A stretch of DNA of 64,000 nt from Haloarcula pellucida (GTDB lineage Archaea > Halobacteriota > Halobacteria > Halobacteriales > Haloarculaceae), in assembly GCF_014647235.1 (NCBI RefSeq), contig NZ_BMOU01000001.1, positions 1,158,262 through 1,222,261 on the forward strand. The letters run 5' to 3'. Shown here one piece after another: positions 8,647 to 16,995 of this stretch (positions within the stretch are counted from its first letter, which is position 1; each line of letters begins with the position of its first letter). The translations under genes and the position numbers were made by a program. The notes under the pieces were generated by a model. It did no database searches, had not been told where the DNA came from, and saw nothing but the letters and a program-made list of their open reading frames with translations.

Positions 8647-9681
8647 CTAGTCGTCAGGCCACCACCGGAGCGTCATCGCCACCGAGTCGTCCAATCCGAA
8701 CACGCTCGACTCTCGGTCGACGGTGGCCGTCTGCGGCGGGACGAGCGTCACCGTCTCCTCCCCGACGGCTATCGTCACGGCCGCCTCGCCGTCGGCGAGA
8801 CGGTCGGCGAGGCCGTCGAGTTCGGCGAGCAACACGGCGCGGTCGACGGGCGCGCGACCGTCCGTCGCTCGTTCCGGGATGCCACCGACGACCGGTGCGA
8901 TGTCGACGTCCGCAGAGCGGTTCGAGAGGACGGCGTTGACCACGGCGCCCAGCAACACCACGAGGCCGATGACGTAAAGCCACGTGAGGAGAACGAGGAT
9001 ACTGGCGACGAGGTTGGACCCGGCGCCGCCGGACTTGAACGTGGTAAAGAGCGCCTGTGCGACGGTGAGGCCGACAGCAGCGAGGGCCGTTCCGGGGACG
9101 ACTTCGGCCAGCGAGACGTCGGTATCCGGGAAGACGTAGTACATGGGGTAGAACACCACGAACAGGCCAACGGCCGTCACCGCCCCCCGGAGCCCCGTAC
9201 CGAGAGCGCCGTCGCCAGAGATGGAGACGAGGTTGCCGACGACGCCGACGCTGACGATGGCCACCGCGACGGTGGCGAGCAACAGCAACCCGTCCAGCAA
9301 CTGGTCGGCGAAGGTGTTCTCGCTGCTGGTCTCGTAGATGTCCGAAAAGGCCGTATCGAGACCGCGGAAGATGCGGAGCGCGCCCCAGACGAGGAACGCG
9401 ATGCCCAGCAGGGAGGCGGAGGCGTCCGCTTCGGTCAACCCCTGCTGGATGAGTTCGCTGGACTGCTCGGTCAGCACGGCCTGCATGATGCCGACGACGG
9501 AGTCGCGCACGGCGACGTTTTGCGTCCGCTGGACGAGTGTCAGGACGAGCAACAACAGCGGGAGGATAGAGAGAAAGGCGTGGTACGCGATAGAGCCGGC
9601 CATGAAGGTTATCTTCTCGGCCCTCGCTTCGTGGATAATCGCCCCCAGCACCTCCGTCCCGCGGGCGGCGTCGACGTGCAT
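8647..9681 (-). CDS. YihY/BrkB-type inner membrane protein
   Basis: A 344-residue integral membrane protein of the YihY/virulence-factor BrkB family. About six hydrophobic segments and the family signature ITFMAGSIAYHAFLSILPLLLL lie near the N-terminus, followed by a soluble acidic C-terminal tail of about 80 residues. The family is often called a ribonuclease BN, but that assignment is known to be wrong; its role is unknown, perhaps in transport. I chose ATG 9681 (MHVDAARG); longer in-frame extensions are Arg-rich and unlikely. It faces away from the oxidoreductase at 9822. Confidence 0.85.
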   Translation of the reverse strand: MHVDAARGTEVLGAIIHEARAEKITFMAGSIAYHAFLSILPLLLLVLTLVQRTQNVAVRDSVVGIMQAVLTEQSSELIQQGLTEADASASLLGIAFLVWGALRIFRGLDTAFSDIYETSSENTFADQLLDGLLLLATVAVAIVSVGVVGNLVSISGDGALGTGLRGAVTAVGLFVVFYPMYYVFPDTDVSLAEVVPGTALAAVGLTVAQALFTTFKSGGAGSNLVASILVLLTWLYVIGLVVLLGAVVNAVLSNRSADVDIAPVVGGIPERATDGRAPVDRAVLLAELDGLADRLADGEAAVTIAVGEETVTLVPPQTATVDRESSVFGLDDSVAMTLRWWPDD

Positions 9682-9821
9682 GGCCGGCTTTCGACGCCGC
9701 CGTGCAAATAGCCAGCGTCCCGTCGTCTCCCCCGACCGAAGCGCAGTGTGGGGAGCCAACACACGATTCGGCATACTCCGAACGGCCGGTTAATGCCGAC
9801 CCTCGCGTACTCACCTCCGAG

Positions 9822-10937
9822 ATGTTGTTCGACTCGACGACGCTCGGGACGCTATCGCTCGATAACCGGGTCGGTCTCGCGCCGATGACGCGGGTGAGCG
9901 CGACCGCAGACGGTCGGGCCACCGAGGAGATGGCCGACTACTACGCGAAGTTCGCCGACGGTGGCTTCTCGGTACTCATCACCGAGGGCGTCTACACCGA
10001 CGACGACTACAGTCAAGGATATCCGAACCAGCCGGGACTCGTCACCGACGGCCACGTGACCGCGTGGTCACGGGTCACAGAGGCTGTCCACGATGCCGGG
10101 GCACCCGTCGTCGCCCAGCTGATGCACGGCGGGGCACAGACGCAGGGGAACCCCCACGTCGACGGCGAGGCGACCCTCGCGCCGTCGACCGTCGGCCCGG
10201 ACGCCGAGAAGGCCGAAGCCTACGGCGGGAGCGGCGAGTTCCCCGAACCGAAGCGAGCCACGGAAGACGACCTCGACGCCGCCCGCGATGGGTTCGTCGA
10301 CGCCGCAGTGAACGCCCACGAGGCCGGGTTCGACGGCGTCGAGATTCACGCCGCCAACGGGTACCTCCTCAACGAATTCCTCGCGGCGGACATGAACCGG
10401 CGTGACGACGAATACGGCGGTGGCCCGGACGCGCGGGTCCGCTACCCCGAGTCGGTCGTCTCGGCCGTCCACGACGCCGTGCCGGACGAGTTCGTCGTCG
10501 GCGTCCGTCTCTCACAGACCCGAGTAACCAACGACGAGTACGCGTGGCCCGAGGGCGAGGACGCAGCGGCAGTGTTCTTCGAGCGCCTCTCGGCCGCCGG
10601 TGCGGACTACGTCCACACCACGGAACCGGACGCGACCAGTCCCACGTTCGGCGACGAGGGACCGACGCTCGCCGAGGCGGCCGTCGAACACGTCACCGAG
10701 GGGACGACGGTCATCGCCAACGGTGGCCTCGGCGACCCCGACGCCGCCCGGCAGGCAGTGGACGACGGAGCCGACCTCGTGACGCTCGCGACGAGCGCGC
10801 TCGCGAACCCCGATTGGCCCGACCGGGTCGCAAACGACGAGGACCTGACGGCGTTCGACCCCGCGAGGTTCCTCGCCCCCAAAGCGTCGATATCGGCCCA
10901 CGAACTCCCCGAGAAGCGGTCGCCGGCCGACGACTGA
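9822..10937 (+). CDS. NADH:flavin oxidoreductase, old yellow enzyme family
   Basis: An FMN-binding TIM-barrel protein of 371 residues. It matches the old yellow enzyme family: NRVGLAPMTR near the N-terminus, VAQLMHGGAQ, the catalytic-region HAANGYLLNEFL (His-Ala-Ala-Asn where many members have HxAH/HxxN), and a C-terminal phosphate-binding ANGGLGDPD. These enzymes reduce activated alkenes or related substrates with NAD(P)H; the substrate is not predictable. No Fe-S/FAD extension is present, so it is the short single-domain type. I chose ATG 9822 from where similarity begins. Confidence 0.92.
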   Translation: MLFDSTTLGTLSLDNRVGLAPMTRVSATADGRATEEMADYYAKFADGGFSVLITEGVYTDDDYSQGYPNQPGLVTDGHVTAWSRVTEAVHDAGAPVVAQLMHGGAQTQGNPHVDGEATLAPSTVGPDAEKAEAYGGSGEFPEPKRATEDDLDAARDGFVDAAVNAHEAGFDGVEIHAANGYLLNEFLAADMNRRDDEYGGGPDARVRYPESVVSAVHDAVPDEFVVGVRLSQTRVTNDEYAWPEGEDAAAVFFERLSAAGADYVHTTEPDATSPTFGDEGPTLAEAAVEHVTEGTTVIANGGLGDPDAARQAVDDGADLVTLATSALANPDWPDRVANDEDLTAFDPARFLAPKASISAHELPEKRSPADD

Positions 10938-10986
10938 ACCGGGGCGCTGACGTGGGCTTATACCCCTCCGGCCCCTACGAGCGGGT

Positions 10987-11397
10987 ATGAGCGAACAAGA
11001 GGGCGAGCTGCCCGACAACGACGAGGAGTGGCGGGAGATACTGACCGACGAGGAGTACCGCATCCTCCGCGAGGCCGGCACCGAACCGCGGTTCAGCAGC
11101 GACCTGCTGGACGTCGAGCAATCTGGCGTGTTCACCTGCTCCGGGTGTGGCGCCGAACTGTTCGACAGCGAGGAGAAGTTCGACTCCGAGACGGGGTGGC
11201 CGAGTTTCTGGGACGTCTACGACGAGGGGACCGTCGAGACGCGACTCGACGAGAGCCACGGGATGCGCCGGACCGAAGTCGTCTGTGCCAACTGCGGGGG
11301 CCACCTCGGCCACGTCTTCGACGACGGCCCCGAACCCACGGGGAAGCGCTACTGCATCAACGGCGCGGCGCTCGACTTCGAACCCGAGGAGCGGTAA
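10987..11397 (+). CDS. msrB: Peptide-methionine (R)-S-oxide reductase
   Basis: This enzyme repairs oxidised methionine in proteins by reducing the R-sulfoxide. The 136-residue protein has zinc ligands C51/C54 and C100/C103 and the catalytic cysteine C123 in RYCINGAAL. It also has the substrate motif ETGWPSFW and HLGHVFDDGP. A TATA-like gcttatacc lies 22-30 nt before the start, so it is probably leaderless. It lies 49 nt after the oxidoreductase. Confidence 0.96.
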   Translation: MSEQEGELPDNDEEWREILTDEEYRILREAGTEPRFSSDLLDVEQSGVFTCSGCGAELFDSEEKFDSETGWPSFWDVYDEGTVETRLDESHGMRRTEVVCANCGGHLGHVFDDGPEPTGKRYCINGAALDFEPEER

Positions 11398-11437
11398 GAC
11401 CACCAGACTCATCTTTCGTGCAGCAATATGGTACGCA

Positions 11438-12112
11438 GTGACAACCCAAGCCGATACCGACGACACAGCCGCCGCGAGCGGAGACGCCGACGACGCCGTT
11501 CTGTCGGCCCCTCTCCGGACGTTCCCGTGGACAGAGGCGAGCACGGCGGCTATCGGAACGTTCGTCCTCGAGTATCTGGTCGTCGCGGCGCTGTTCGTCG
11601 TCGGCCCCTCGTCGGTCGACCGGAGCGTCCCCGCCATCGACTCGACGGCGGCGGTGTTCATCCAGTACGCCCACGTCCTGTTCAACGCCCACCACGTCCC
11701 GACGGTGCTGCGGGCCACGATTCAGATAGCCGGGTCGCCGTACGGAAACGACCTCTACCTCTCGCTGGCCAACGGTGGGGCGAGCGTCTCACCAGTCGTC
11801 TACTTCCTCGTCCCCGTGGTCGCGTTGACCGTCGCCGGGGGGCTGTTCGAGGGGCGACGGCGCCGGAATCCGAGCGGTGGCCGTCTCCGTGAAGCGGCGC
11901 TGGTCGGTGTCGGCTTCACCGTCGGGTATCTCGCCGTCGGCCTCGTGGGCTCACTGACGATGGTCCAGCGGTGGGACCTCACGACGGCGGAGGGCGTCGT
12001 CGGGTCGGCCAGCCAGCAGCCAGACCCCTACTTCACCGGCGTCCTCTTTGTGCTGTTCCCGCTGGTGTTCGTGACCATCGGTGCGGCGCTTACCTTCGGT
12101 CGTCAGGCGTAG
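11438..12112 (+). CDS. Haloarchaeal membrane protein, unknown function
   Basis: A 224-residue integral membrane protein. A polar acidic N-terminus of about 30 residues is followed by about four or five hydrophobic segments (about residues 38-58, 70-90, 115-140, 155-180 and 200-222). I chose the GTG at 11438, the first plausible start after msrB; the frame upstream is antisense-like. It lies 40 nt after msrB on the same strand. Its 3' end overlaps the convergent glutaredoxin-like gene by 10 nt. I recognise no function. Confidence 0.65.
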   Translation: MTTQADTDDTAAASGDADDAVLSAPLRTFPWTEASTAAIGTFVLEYLVVAALFVVGPSSVDRSVPAIDSTAAVFIQYAHVLFNAHHVPTVLRATIQIAGSPYGNDLYLSLANGGASVSPVVYFLVPVVALTVAGGLFEGRRRRNPSGGRLREAALVGVGFTVGYLAVGLVGSLTMVQRWDLTTAEGVVGSASQQPDPYFTGVLFVLFPLVFVTIGAALTFGRQA

Positions 12113-12342
12113 GTCTGCTCGGCGAACTCCAGAATGCGCTCTGACTCGGCCATCGTGACGCCGTACTCGTCGTCTACGAGGACCGGCACGCCGCGCTGTC
12201 CCGAGACGCGCTTGACCTCGTCCCGGTCGGAGTGTAACGCGTCGACCCAGATGCTCTCGTACTCGACGTCGAGTTCGTCCAGTCGGTCGGCCACTTTCTC
12301 ACAGTAGGGACAGCCGTCCAGTTGATAGAGCGTTCGGCTCAC
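12103..12342 (-). CDS. Glutaredoxin-like / GST N-terminal-domain thiol protein
   Basis: A thioredoxin-fold protein of 79 residues. It has the dithiol CPYC near the start, the cis-Pro block GQRGVPVLVDDEYGV and a final helix SERILEFAEQTY. It could reduce disulfides with a low-molecular-weight thiol; gamma-glutamylcysteine is the usual one in haloarchaea. GTG 12342 puts the strand right before CPYC, as in the family; the ATG at 12369 adds nine unlikely residues. The stop region overlaps the neighbouring membrane-protein gene tail-to-tail. Confidence 0.85.
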   Translation of the reverse strand: MSRTLYQLDGCPYCEKVADRLDELDVEYESIWVDALHSDRDEVKRVSGQRGVPVLVDDEYGVTMAESERILEFAEQTYA

Positions 12343-12396
12343 GGGTGGCACTATCGGAGCGAACGGCAAAGAACGTGTGGTCGCGGAGAACCCGGC

Positions 12397-12858
12397 TTAC
12401 TCGTACAGCCAGGTCTCGTCGACGCTTTCCCAGTCGACGAGTTCGTCGTCGTCGAAGAAGAGAGCGATTTCGCGCTCGTTGGCGCCTTCGTCCTCGTGGT
12501 CGGAGCCGTGGATGACGTTCCGACCGAGGTCTAGCCCGTAGTCGCCGCGGATGGTCCCGGGGGCGGACTCGGCGGGGTCCGTCTCGCCCATCATCTTTCG
12601 GACCTGTCGCGTCGCGTCCTGACCTTCCCAGACCATCGCGAAGACCGGACCGGACGTGATGAAGTCCACGAGGCCGTCGAAGAACGGCTTGCCCTCGTGC
12701 TCGCCGTAGTGTTCCTCGGCGAGGTCCTGATCGATCTGCATGAACTTGCCAGCGACCATCTTCAGACCGCGCTCTTCGAAGCGGGAGACGATGTCCCCGA
12801 TGAGACCGCGCTGGACGCCGTCCGGCTTCACCATCACGAAGGTACGCTCGTCCGACAT
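12397..12858 (-). CDS. ndk: Nucleoside-diphosphate kinase
   Basis: Transfers phosphate from ATP to other NDPs. The 153-residue protein carries the phospho-accepting His117 in NVIHGSDH and the N-terminal [13 protein letters not shown]. The start overlaps the stop of the L24e gene by one base (TGATG), so translation is probably coupled. It is the last gene of the L7Ae-S28e-L24e-ndk operon, an arrangement common in haloarchaea. The acidic C-terminus is typical for a halophile. Confidence 0.97.
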   Translation of the reverse strand: MSDERTFVMVKPDGVQRGLIGDIVSRFEERGLKMVAGKFMQIDQDLAEEHYGEHEGKPFFDGLVDFITSGPVFAMVWEGQDATRQVRKMMGETDPAESAPGTIRGDYGLDLGRNVIHGSDHEDEGANEREIALFFDDDELVDWESVDETWLYE

Positions 12859-13205
12859 CAGGCTTCAGCCTCCTCGGCCTCTTCCTCGTCGTCCTCGTCG
12901 CCGTCGTCGTCAGCAGTCTCGACGTCTTCCTCTGCGGCTTCGAGGTCGGGTGCGGCGTCGACGTCGTCGTTCTCGTCTGCGTCAGCCGCTTCCGTCGCGG
13001 ACTCGTCCTCGGCCTGCTTCTCGCCGCTCGCGTTGTAGCCGGACTCCGTCCAGCCGAGGTTGCGAGCCTCGCGACCGAGGTCGGCGTTGTTCTCACACTT
13101 CGAGGAGCAGAAGTGGATGGTCGTGCCGTCGTTCCGGACGAGCATCGTGCCCGTACCGGGTTCGATGTCCGCGCCGCAGTAGTCACATTCGCGCGTCTGT
13201 GGCAT
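12858..13205 (-). CDS. rpl24e: 50S ribosomal protein eL24 with long acidic tail
   Basis: A large-subunit protein of the archaeal/eukaryotic type. The core (about residues 1-60) has a zinc finger made of CDYC and FCSSKC, with [14 protein letters not shown]. About 50 residues of almost only Asp, Glu and Ala follow. From family knowledge, the Haloarcula protein is about 66 residues long, so this tail is an extension. I chose ATG 13205 because the preceding frame is antisense-like. It starts 2 nt after the S28e stop and overlaps ndk by 1 nt. Confidence 0.93.
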   Translation of the reverse strand: MPQTRECDYCGADIEPGTGTMLVRNDGTTIHFCSSKCENNADLGREARNLGWTESGYNASGEKQAEDESATEAADADENDDVDAAPDLEAAEEDVETADDDGDEDDEEEAEEAEA

Positions 13206-13207
13206 CG

Positions 13208-13435
13208 TTACTGCCCCCCGATGGAGTCGGCTTCGCGGGCCGTTTCGCGGAGCTGGAGCACGTCGCCCTCTCGGACGGGACCCAGGACGTTGCGCGTGAT
13301 GATGCGCCCCTGGTTCTCGCCCTCGCGGATGCGGCACTTGACCTGCATGGCCTCGCCGTGCATCCCCGTTTTGCCGACGATCTCGATGACCTCGGCGGGC
13401 GTGGCGCCGTTGCCTTCGGATTCCTCAGCACTCAT
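13208..13435 (-). CDS. rps28e: 30S ribosomal protein eS28
   Basis: A small-subunit protein of 75 residues. It has the conserved [13 protein letters not shown] segment, [17 protein letters not shown] and a C-terminal LRETAREA. Family length is normal apart from a short N-terminal acidic part. It starts 11 nt after L7Ae and ends 2 nt before L24e, so it is clearly in the same transcript. Confidence 0.97.
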   Translation of the reverse strand: MSAEESEGNGATPAEVIEIVGKTGMHGEAMQVKCRIREGENQGRIITRNVLGPVREGDVLQLRETAREADSIGGQ

Positions 13436-13446
13436 CCGTCGTCACC

Positions 13447-13809
13447 TCACCGAAGCTCCTCGACCTTCGCGGCGATGTCCTCGACGTCGCCCTCGGCCTC
13501 GCCCGCATCGACGACGGCGGCGGCGGCCGAACCGACTTCGAGGCCCGCGGCGTGGCCCAGGTCGTCCTGCTGCTCGACGAAGATGAAGGGGACGCCCTTC
13601 TCGTCGGCCAGCTCGGGGATGTGCATGACGATCTCCTCGGGCTGGACGTCCTCGGCGACGTAGACGAGCTCCGCGGAGCCGCGCTCGACGGCCTTGGTCG
13701 TCTCGTTGGTTCCCTTCTTGACGCTGCCTGTGTCTCGTGCGACTTCCAGCGCCTCGAGGGCGTCGTCCTCGAGGTCGGCCGGAACGTCGAAATCTACGTA
13801 TACTGGCAT
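13447..13809 (-). CDS. rpl7ae: 50S ribosomal protein L7Ae
   Basis: A kink-turn-binding protein of the large subunit. In archaea it is also part of box C/D and H/ACA RNPs and of RNase P. The 120-residue protein has [14 protein letters not shown] (the RNA-binding loop start) and [22 protein letters not shown] 13809 is set by a strong Shine-Dalgarno sequence 9-17 nt upstream; a start four codons earlier would swallow it. First gene of its operon; the leader is structured (see the palindrome and TATA entries). Confidence 0.97.
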   Translation of the reverse strand: MPVYVDFDVPADLEDDALEALEVARDTGSVKKGTNETTKAVERGSAELVYVAEDVQPEEIVMHIPELADEKGVPFIFVEQQDDLGHAAGLEVGSAAAAVVDAGEAEGDVEDIAAKVEELR

Positions 13810-13817
13810 TTGTATGG

Positions 13818-13826
13818 TCACCTCCT
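13818..13826 (-). promoter_or_regulatory. Strong Shine-Dalgarno site of rpl7ae
   Basis: On the minus strand this reads AGGAGGTGA, a full match to the anti-Shine-Dalgarno end of 16S rRNA, 8 nt before the ATG. It shows that this mRNA has a leader, unlike many transcripts here. Confidence 0.8.
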
Positions 13827-13869
13827 GCGCGCGGGCTCAGGCTCCCCCGCCGTCGCGGGCGTTCCCGCG

Positions 13870-13888
13870 GCGCACCGCGGCGGTGCGC
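13870..13888 (-). repeat. Perfect 9-bp inverted repeat in the rpl7ae leader
   Basis: The arms gcgcaccgc and gcggtgcgc flank a single G. The site lies 61-79 nt upstream of rpl7ae. In RNA form the arms would make a GC-rich hairpin; in DNA they would form a dyad beside the proximal TATA element. Confidence 0.7.
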
Positions 13889-13893
13889 GTAGT

Positions 13894-13903
13894 CCTAAAA
13901 GGG
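13894..13903 (-). promoter_or_regulatory. Proximal TATA-like element of the rpl7ae operon
   Basis: On the minus strand it reads CCCTTTTAGG. It would start transcription near 13870, giving a leader of about 60 nt. A second copy of cctaaaag occurs 61 nt further upstream. Confidence 0.5.
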
Positions 13904-13954
13904 CTGGGAGCATCATCAACCCGGCGCAGGCTGTACCCCATTCTGTGCCACCGG

Positions 13955-13965
13955 CCCTAAAAGCG
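13955..13965 (-). promoter_or_regulatory. Distal TATA-like element of the rpl7ae operon
   Basis: On the minus strand it reads CGCTTTTAGGG. It would start transcription near 13935, giving a leader of about 125 nt that includes the perfect inverted repeat. Tandem promoters fit a strongly expressed ribosomal operon. Confidence 0.45.
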
Positions 13966-14066
13966 CTTTCGAAGCCGAAATGGCGTGCGAACGGGGTGCA
14001 TAGCCGTCCTCCGACCGGCCGCTCGACGCCGGGTTCGGGCCGGTTCCCGGCGGAACCGTCAGGCCC

Positions 14067-16343
14067 ATGACCGCGCCGGTTCGACGCCTCGGTATGGACC
14101 TCGCACGGTCGCTCCGCGCGGAGGCCCGCCGCTCGAACGAGCGCCGGCTGCTCGTGCTGGCCGGCGACCGCGAGCGGACCCGCGACCGTGCCGCCGACGC
14201 CCTCGACGCCGCCGACGTCGCCCGGGACGAGACCACGATTCTCGGCCCCGAGCCGATACTCGACTGCGAGCGCCACGAGCAGTCACGCGCCGGCGAACTG
14301 CTCGGTCGGACCCGAACCGCCGTCGTCCTCGACGCCCACGACGAACTCCGGCCGAACGCGCTCGGCACCGCCGTCGGGGCCGTCGACGGGGGCGGTCTCC
14401 TCGTCCTCCTGACGCCGCCGCTGGACGAGTGGCCCGGTAGGCGCGACGCCTTCGACGAGACGCTGGCGGTGCCGCCGTTCGACGTGGCCGACGTGACCGG
14501 CCACTTCCGTCGCCGACTGGTCGAGACGCTTCGGGTCCACCGGGGCGTCGCCATCGTCCACGTCGAGGCGGACGGTGACACCGTCGAGAGCGACGGCCTG
14601 ACCGACCCGCCGCCACGACGCCCGCCCGAACCGCCTGCACTACCCAAAGACGCGGTCTTCCGGCCGGAGACCTACGAGGCCTGCCTCACCGACGATCAAG
14701 TGGACGCCGTTTACGCGTTCGAGGTGCTCTGTGACCCCGGCCACGCCGTCGTCGTGGAGGCCGACCGGGGACGCGGGAAGTCCAGCGCCGCCGGCCTCGC
14801 CGCGGCGAACCTCGCGCTGGACGGGACGGACGTCCTCGTGACCGCGCCGCAGTACCGGAGCGCCGCCGAGGTGTTCGTCCGGGCGGGGGCGCTGTTCGAG
14901 ACGCTCGGCGTCGACGTCGAACGAGACAGGTCCGACACACCCCACGAACTCGCCGTCGGGGGCGAGGGCGGCGGCCGGATACGGTTCGCGGAACCTGCCG
15001 TCGCAGTCCAACTCCCCGACGACCCGGACGTGGTCGTCGTCGACGAGGCCGCCGCGCTCCCCGTCCGCCGCCTCGAAGCACTGCTCGACGCGCCGGCCGT
15101 CGCGTTCACGACGACGGTCCACGGCTACGAGGGCGCCGGTCGCGGGTTCTCGGTCCGGTTTCGCGACCGTCTGGCCGAGAGCGCCCACGCGGTGACGGAC
15201 GTGACCATGACGACGCCGATTCGCTACGCCGAGGCCGACCCCGTCGAAGTGTGGGCGTTCCGGGCGCTGTTGCTCGACGCCCGCCCGCCCGCCGAGCAGT
15301 TGGTCGCCAACGCCACGCCGGAGACGGTCGCGTACCGCCGCCTCTCGACGGCGGACTTGCTCGCCGACGAGCACCTCTTACGGGAGGTGTTCGGGTTGCT
15401 CGTGCTGGCCCACTACCGCACCGAACCGGCCGACCTCGCTCGTCTGCTCGACGCGCCGAACCTCTCGGTGCGGGCGTTGACACACCACGGGCACGTCGCT
15501 GCCGTCGCACTGCTGGCACGGGAAGGGGGCCTCTCGGCCGAGACGCGGGCGACGATGTACGGGGGCGGGCGCATCCGCGGCAACATGGTACCTGACGTGT
15601 TGACGACGCAGTTGCGCGACGAGGGCGCGGGGGTGCCGGTCGGACAACGCGTCCTCCGCATCGCCACGCACGCCGCCGTCAGGTCACGGGGACTCGGGTC
15701 GCGTCTCCTCGGTGGGGTCCGGGCAGAGTTCGCCGACGAGGTGGACTGGGTCGGCGTCGGCTACGGCGCGACGCCGGAACTCGTGCAGTTCTGGCGGGCG
15801 AACGGCTACGGCACCGTCCACCTCTCTACCTCGCGCAACGATACGAGCGGTGAGTACTCGGCCGTGATGGTCGACCCCTGTTCCGAGGCCGGGGCGGAAC
15901 TGGCGGCCCGCCACGCCGGGTGGTTCTGTGACCGCGTCGCCGCGGTGCTGTCGGACACGCTGGACGACTGCGACCCGGACGTGGTCAGAGAGACGCTCCG
16001 GGCCGTCGACGCCACGCCGGACCCGGGCCTCTCCGAGTGGGAGTGGCGACTCGTCGCCGGCGTCCCGGGCGGCGCCGCCATCCTCGACACGAACCCCGCG
16101 CCGTTCCGTTCCCTGACGGTGTGCCATCTCGTCGCGCCCGCCGACGAGGACGCCCTCAGCGACCGCGAGGAGCGACTGCTCGTCCGGAAAGTGCTGCAGG
16201 CACGGCCGTGGGACGAGGTGACCGCGGAACTGGAGTTCGTCTCCCGTCGGCAGTGTATGCGGGCGCTCGGCGGAGCCGTCGAAAGATTGACACGGCTCTA
16301 CGGCGAGGAGTGGGTACAGGAGGAACTCGACCGCCACACATGA
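14067..16343 (+). CDS. tmcA: tRNA(Met) cytidine acetyltransferase
   Basis: Makes N4-acetylcytidine in RNA, classically at C34 of elongator tRNA-Met, and in some archaea at many other sites, using ATP and acetyl-CoA. The 758-residue protein shows, in order: a DUF1726-type N-terminal domain; a RecD-like helicase module with Walker A ADRGRGKSS (about residue 233) and Walker B VVVVDEAA (about 320); a GNAT domain with VPDVLTTQLRDEG and SRGLGSRLLGG (about 470-570); and a tRNA-binding C-terminus. ATG 14094 is an alternative start. Two genes follow with ATGA overlaps. Confidence 0.94.
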   Translation: MTAPVRRLGMDLARSLRAEARRSNERRLLVLAGDRERTRDRAADALDAADVARDETTILGPEPILDCERHEQSRAGELLGRTRTAVVLDAHDELRPNALGTAVGAVDGGGLLVLLTPPLDEWPGRRDAFDETLAVPPFDVADVTGHFRRRLVETLRVHRGVAIVHVEADGDTVESDGLTDPPPRRPPEPPALPKDAVFRPETYEACLTDDQVDAVYAFEVLCDPGHAVVVEADRGRGKSSAAGLAAANLALDGTDVLVTAPQYRSAAEVFVRAGALFETLGVDVERDRSDTPHELAVGGEGGGRIRFAEPAVAVQLPDDPDVVVVDEAAALPVRRLEALLDAPAVAFTTTVHGYEGAGRGFSVRFRDRLAESAHAVTDVTMTTPIRYAEADPVEVWAFRALLLDARPPAEQLVANATPETVAYRRLSTADLLADEHLLREVFGLLVLAHYRTEPADLARLLDAPNLSVRALTHHGHVAAVALLAREGGLSAETRATMYGGGRIRGNMVPDVLTTQLRDEGAGVPVGQRVLRIATHAAVRSRGLGSRLLGGVRAEFADEVDWVGVGYGATPELVQFWRANGYGTVHLSTSRNDTSGEYSAVMVDPCSEAGAELAARHAGWFCDRVAAVLSDTLDDCDPDVVRETLRAVDATPDPGLSEWEWRLVAGVPGGAAILDTNPAPFRSLTVCHLVAPADEDALSDREERLLVRKVLQARPWDEVTAELEFVSRRQCMRALGGAVERLTRLYGEEWVQEELDRHT

Positions 16344-16834
16344 CACCGGGGATGGAACTGCTGCTCGTCGGTCTCGCCTTCGCACTGCTGGTCGCCGGCG
16401 TCGTCGGCAGTCTGATTCCGCAGATGCCGGGGGCACCGGTGTCGCTCGCGGGGGTCTACCTCTACTGGGTCGCCACCGGCATGACCGAACCCGGGACGCT
16501 GTTACTGGCGGTGCTGACCCTCGTCGGCGTGCTGACGTGGGTCGTCGACTTCGTCGGCGGGGCCGTCGCGGCCCGCGTCGGCGGCGCGTCGAACGTCACG
16601 GCCGTCCTCGCCGGACTCGTCGGCCTCGTCCTCTTCTTCCTGACGGGACCGCTGGGTATCATCCTCGGCGTCGCCGCGACGGTGTTCGCCGTCGAGTTCT
16701 ACCGACAGGAGGACGCACGGAAGGGGCTGAAAGCCGCGCTCGTGACGACGGCCGGGATGCTCGCCTCCGGCGTCGTACAGGCGCTGCTCACCGGGTCGAT
16801 TCTGGTGACGATGCTGGTGGTCGCGCTCGTATGA
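16340..16834 (+). CDS. DUF456 family membrane protein
   Basis: A 164-residue protein made almost entirely of hydrophobic segments (about five or six helices) with conserved PQMPGAPVSLAG near the start and a Gly-rich middle. It matches the DUF456 family, whose function is unknown. The ATG overlaps the tmcA stop (ATGA), so translation is likely coupled. The next small gene repeats that overlap. Confidence 0.85.
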   Translation: MTPGMELLLVGLAFALLVAGVVGSLIPQMPGAPVSLAGVYLYWVATGMTEPGTLLLAVLTLVGVLTWVVDFVGGAVAARVGGASNVTAVLAGLVGLVLFFLTGPLGIILGVAATVFAVEFYRQEDARKGLKAALVTTAGMLASGVVQALLTGSILVTMLVVALV

Positions 16835-16995
16835 CCTCCTGCGAGGAGACGGACTGCGAGAACGAGGCCGCAGTGGAGCTACACGTCCCGTGGGCCGACA
16901 ACGTACTCGTCTGTACCGCCCACGCCCGCGTGCTGGCACAGAAAGACGGCGTCGTCGCCGAACCGCTCGATGACGCTGTAGACGACTGGTCCTAG
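16831..16995 (+). CDS. Small Cys/His protein, possible zinc binder
   Basis: A 54-residue protein with C4, C9, C28 and H31 (CEETDC and CTAH), a spacing that could hold one zinc ion. The start overlaps the DUF456 gene stop (ATGA), so it is the third gene in a coupled tmcA operon. Its last bases overlap the end of the convergent GNAT gene by 4 nt. Function unknown. Coding is supported by codon use and by the overlap architecture. Confidence 0.7.
   Translation: MTSCEETDCENEAAVELHVPWADNVLVCTAHARVLAQKDGVVAEPLDDAVDDWS

Noticed and set aside
8560-9711. A 383-codon plus-strand frame over the BrkB-like gene
   Set aside because: It starts inside tRNA-Thr and is antisense to a clear membrane-protein gene.
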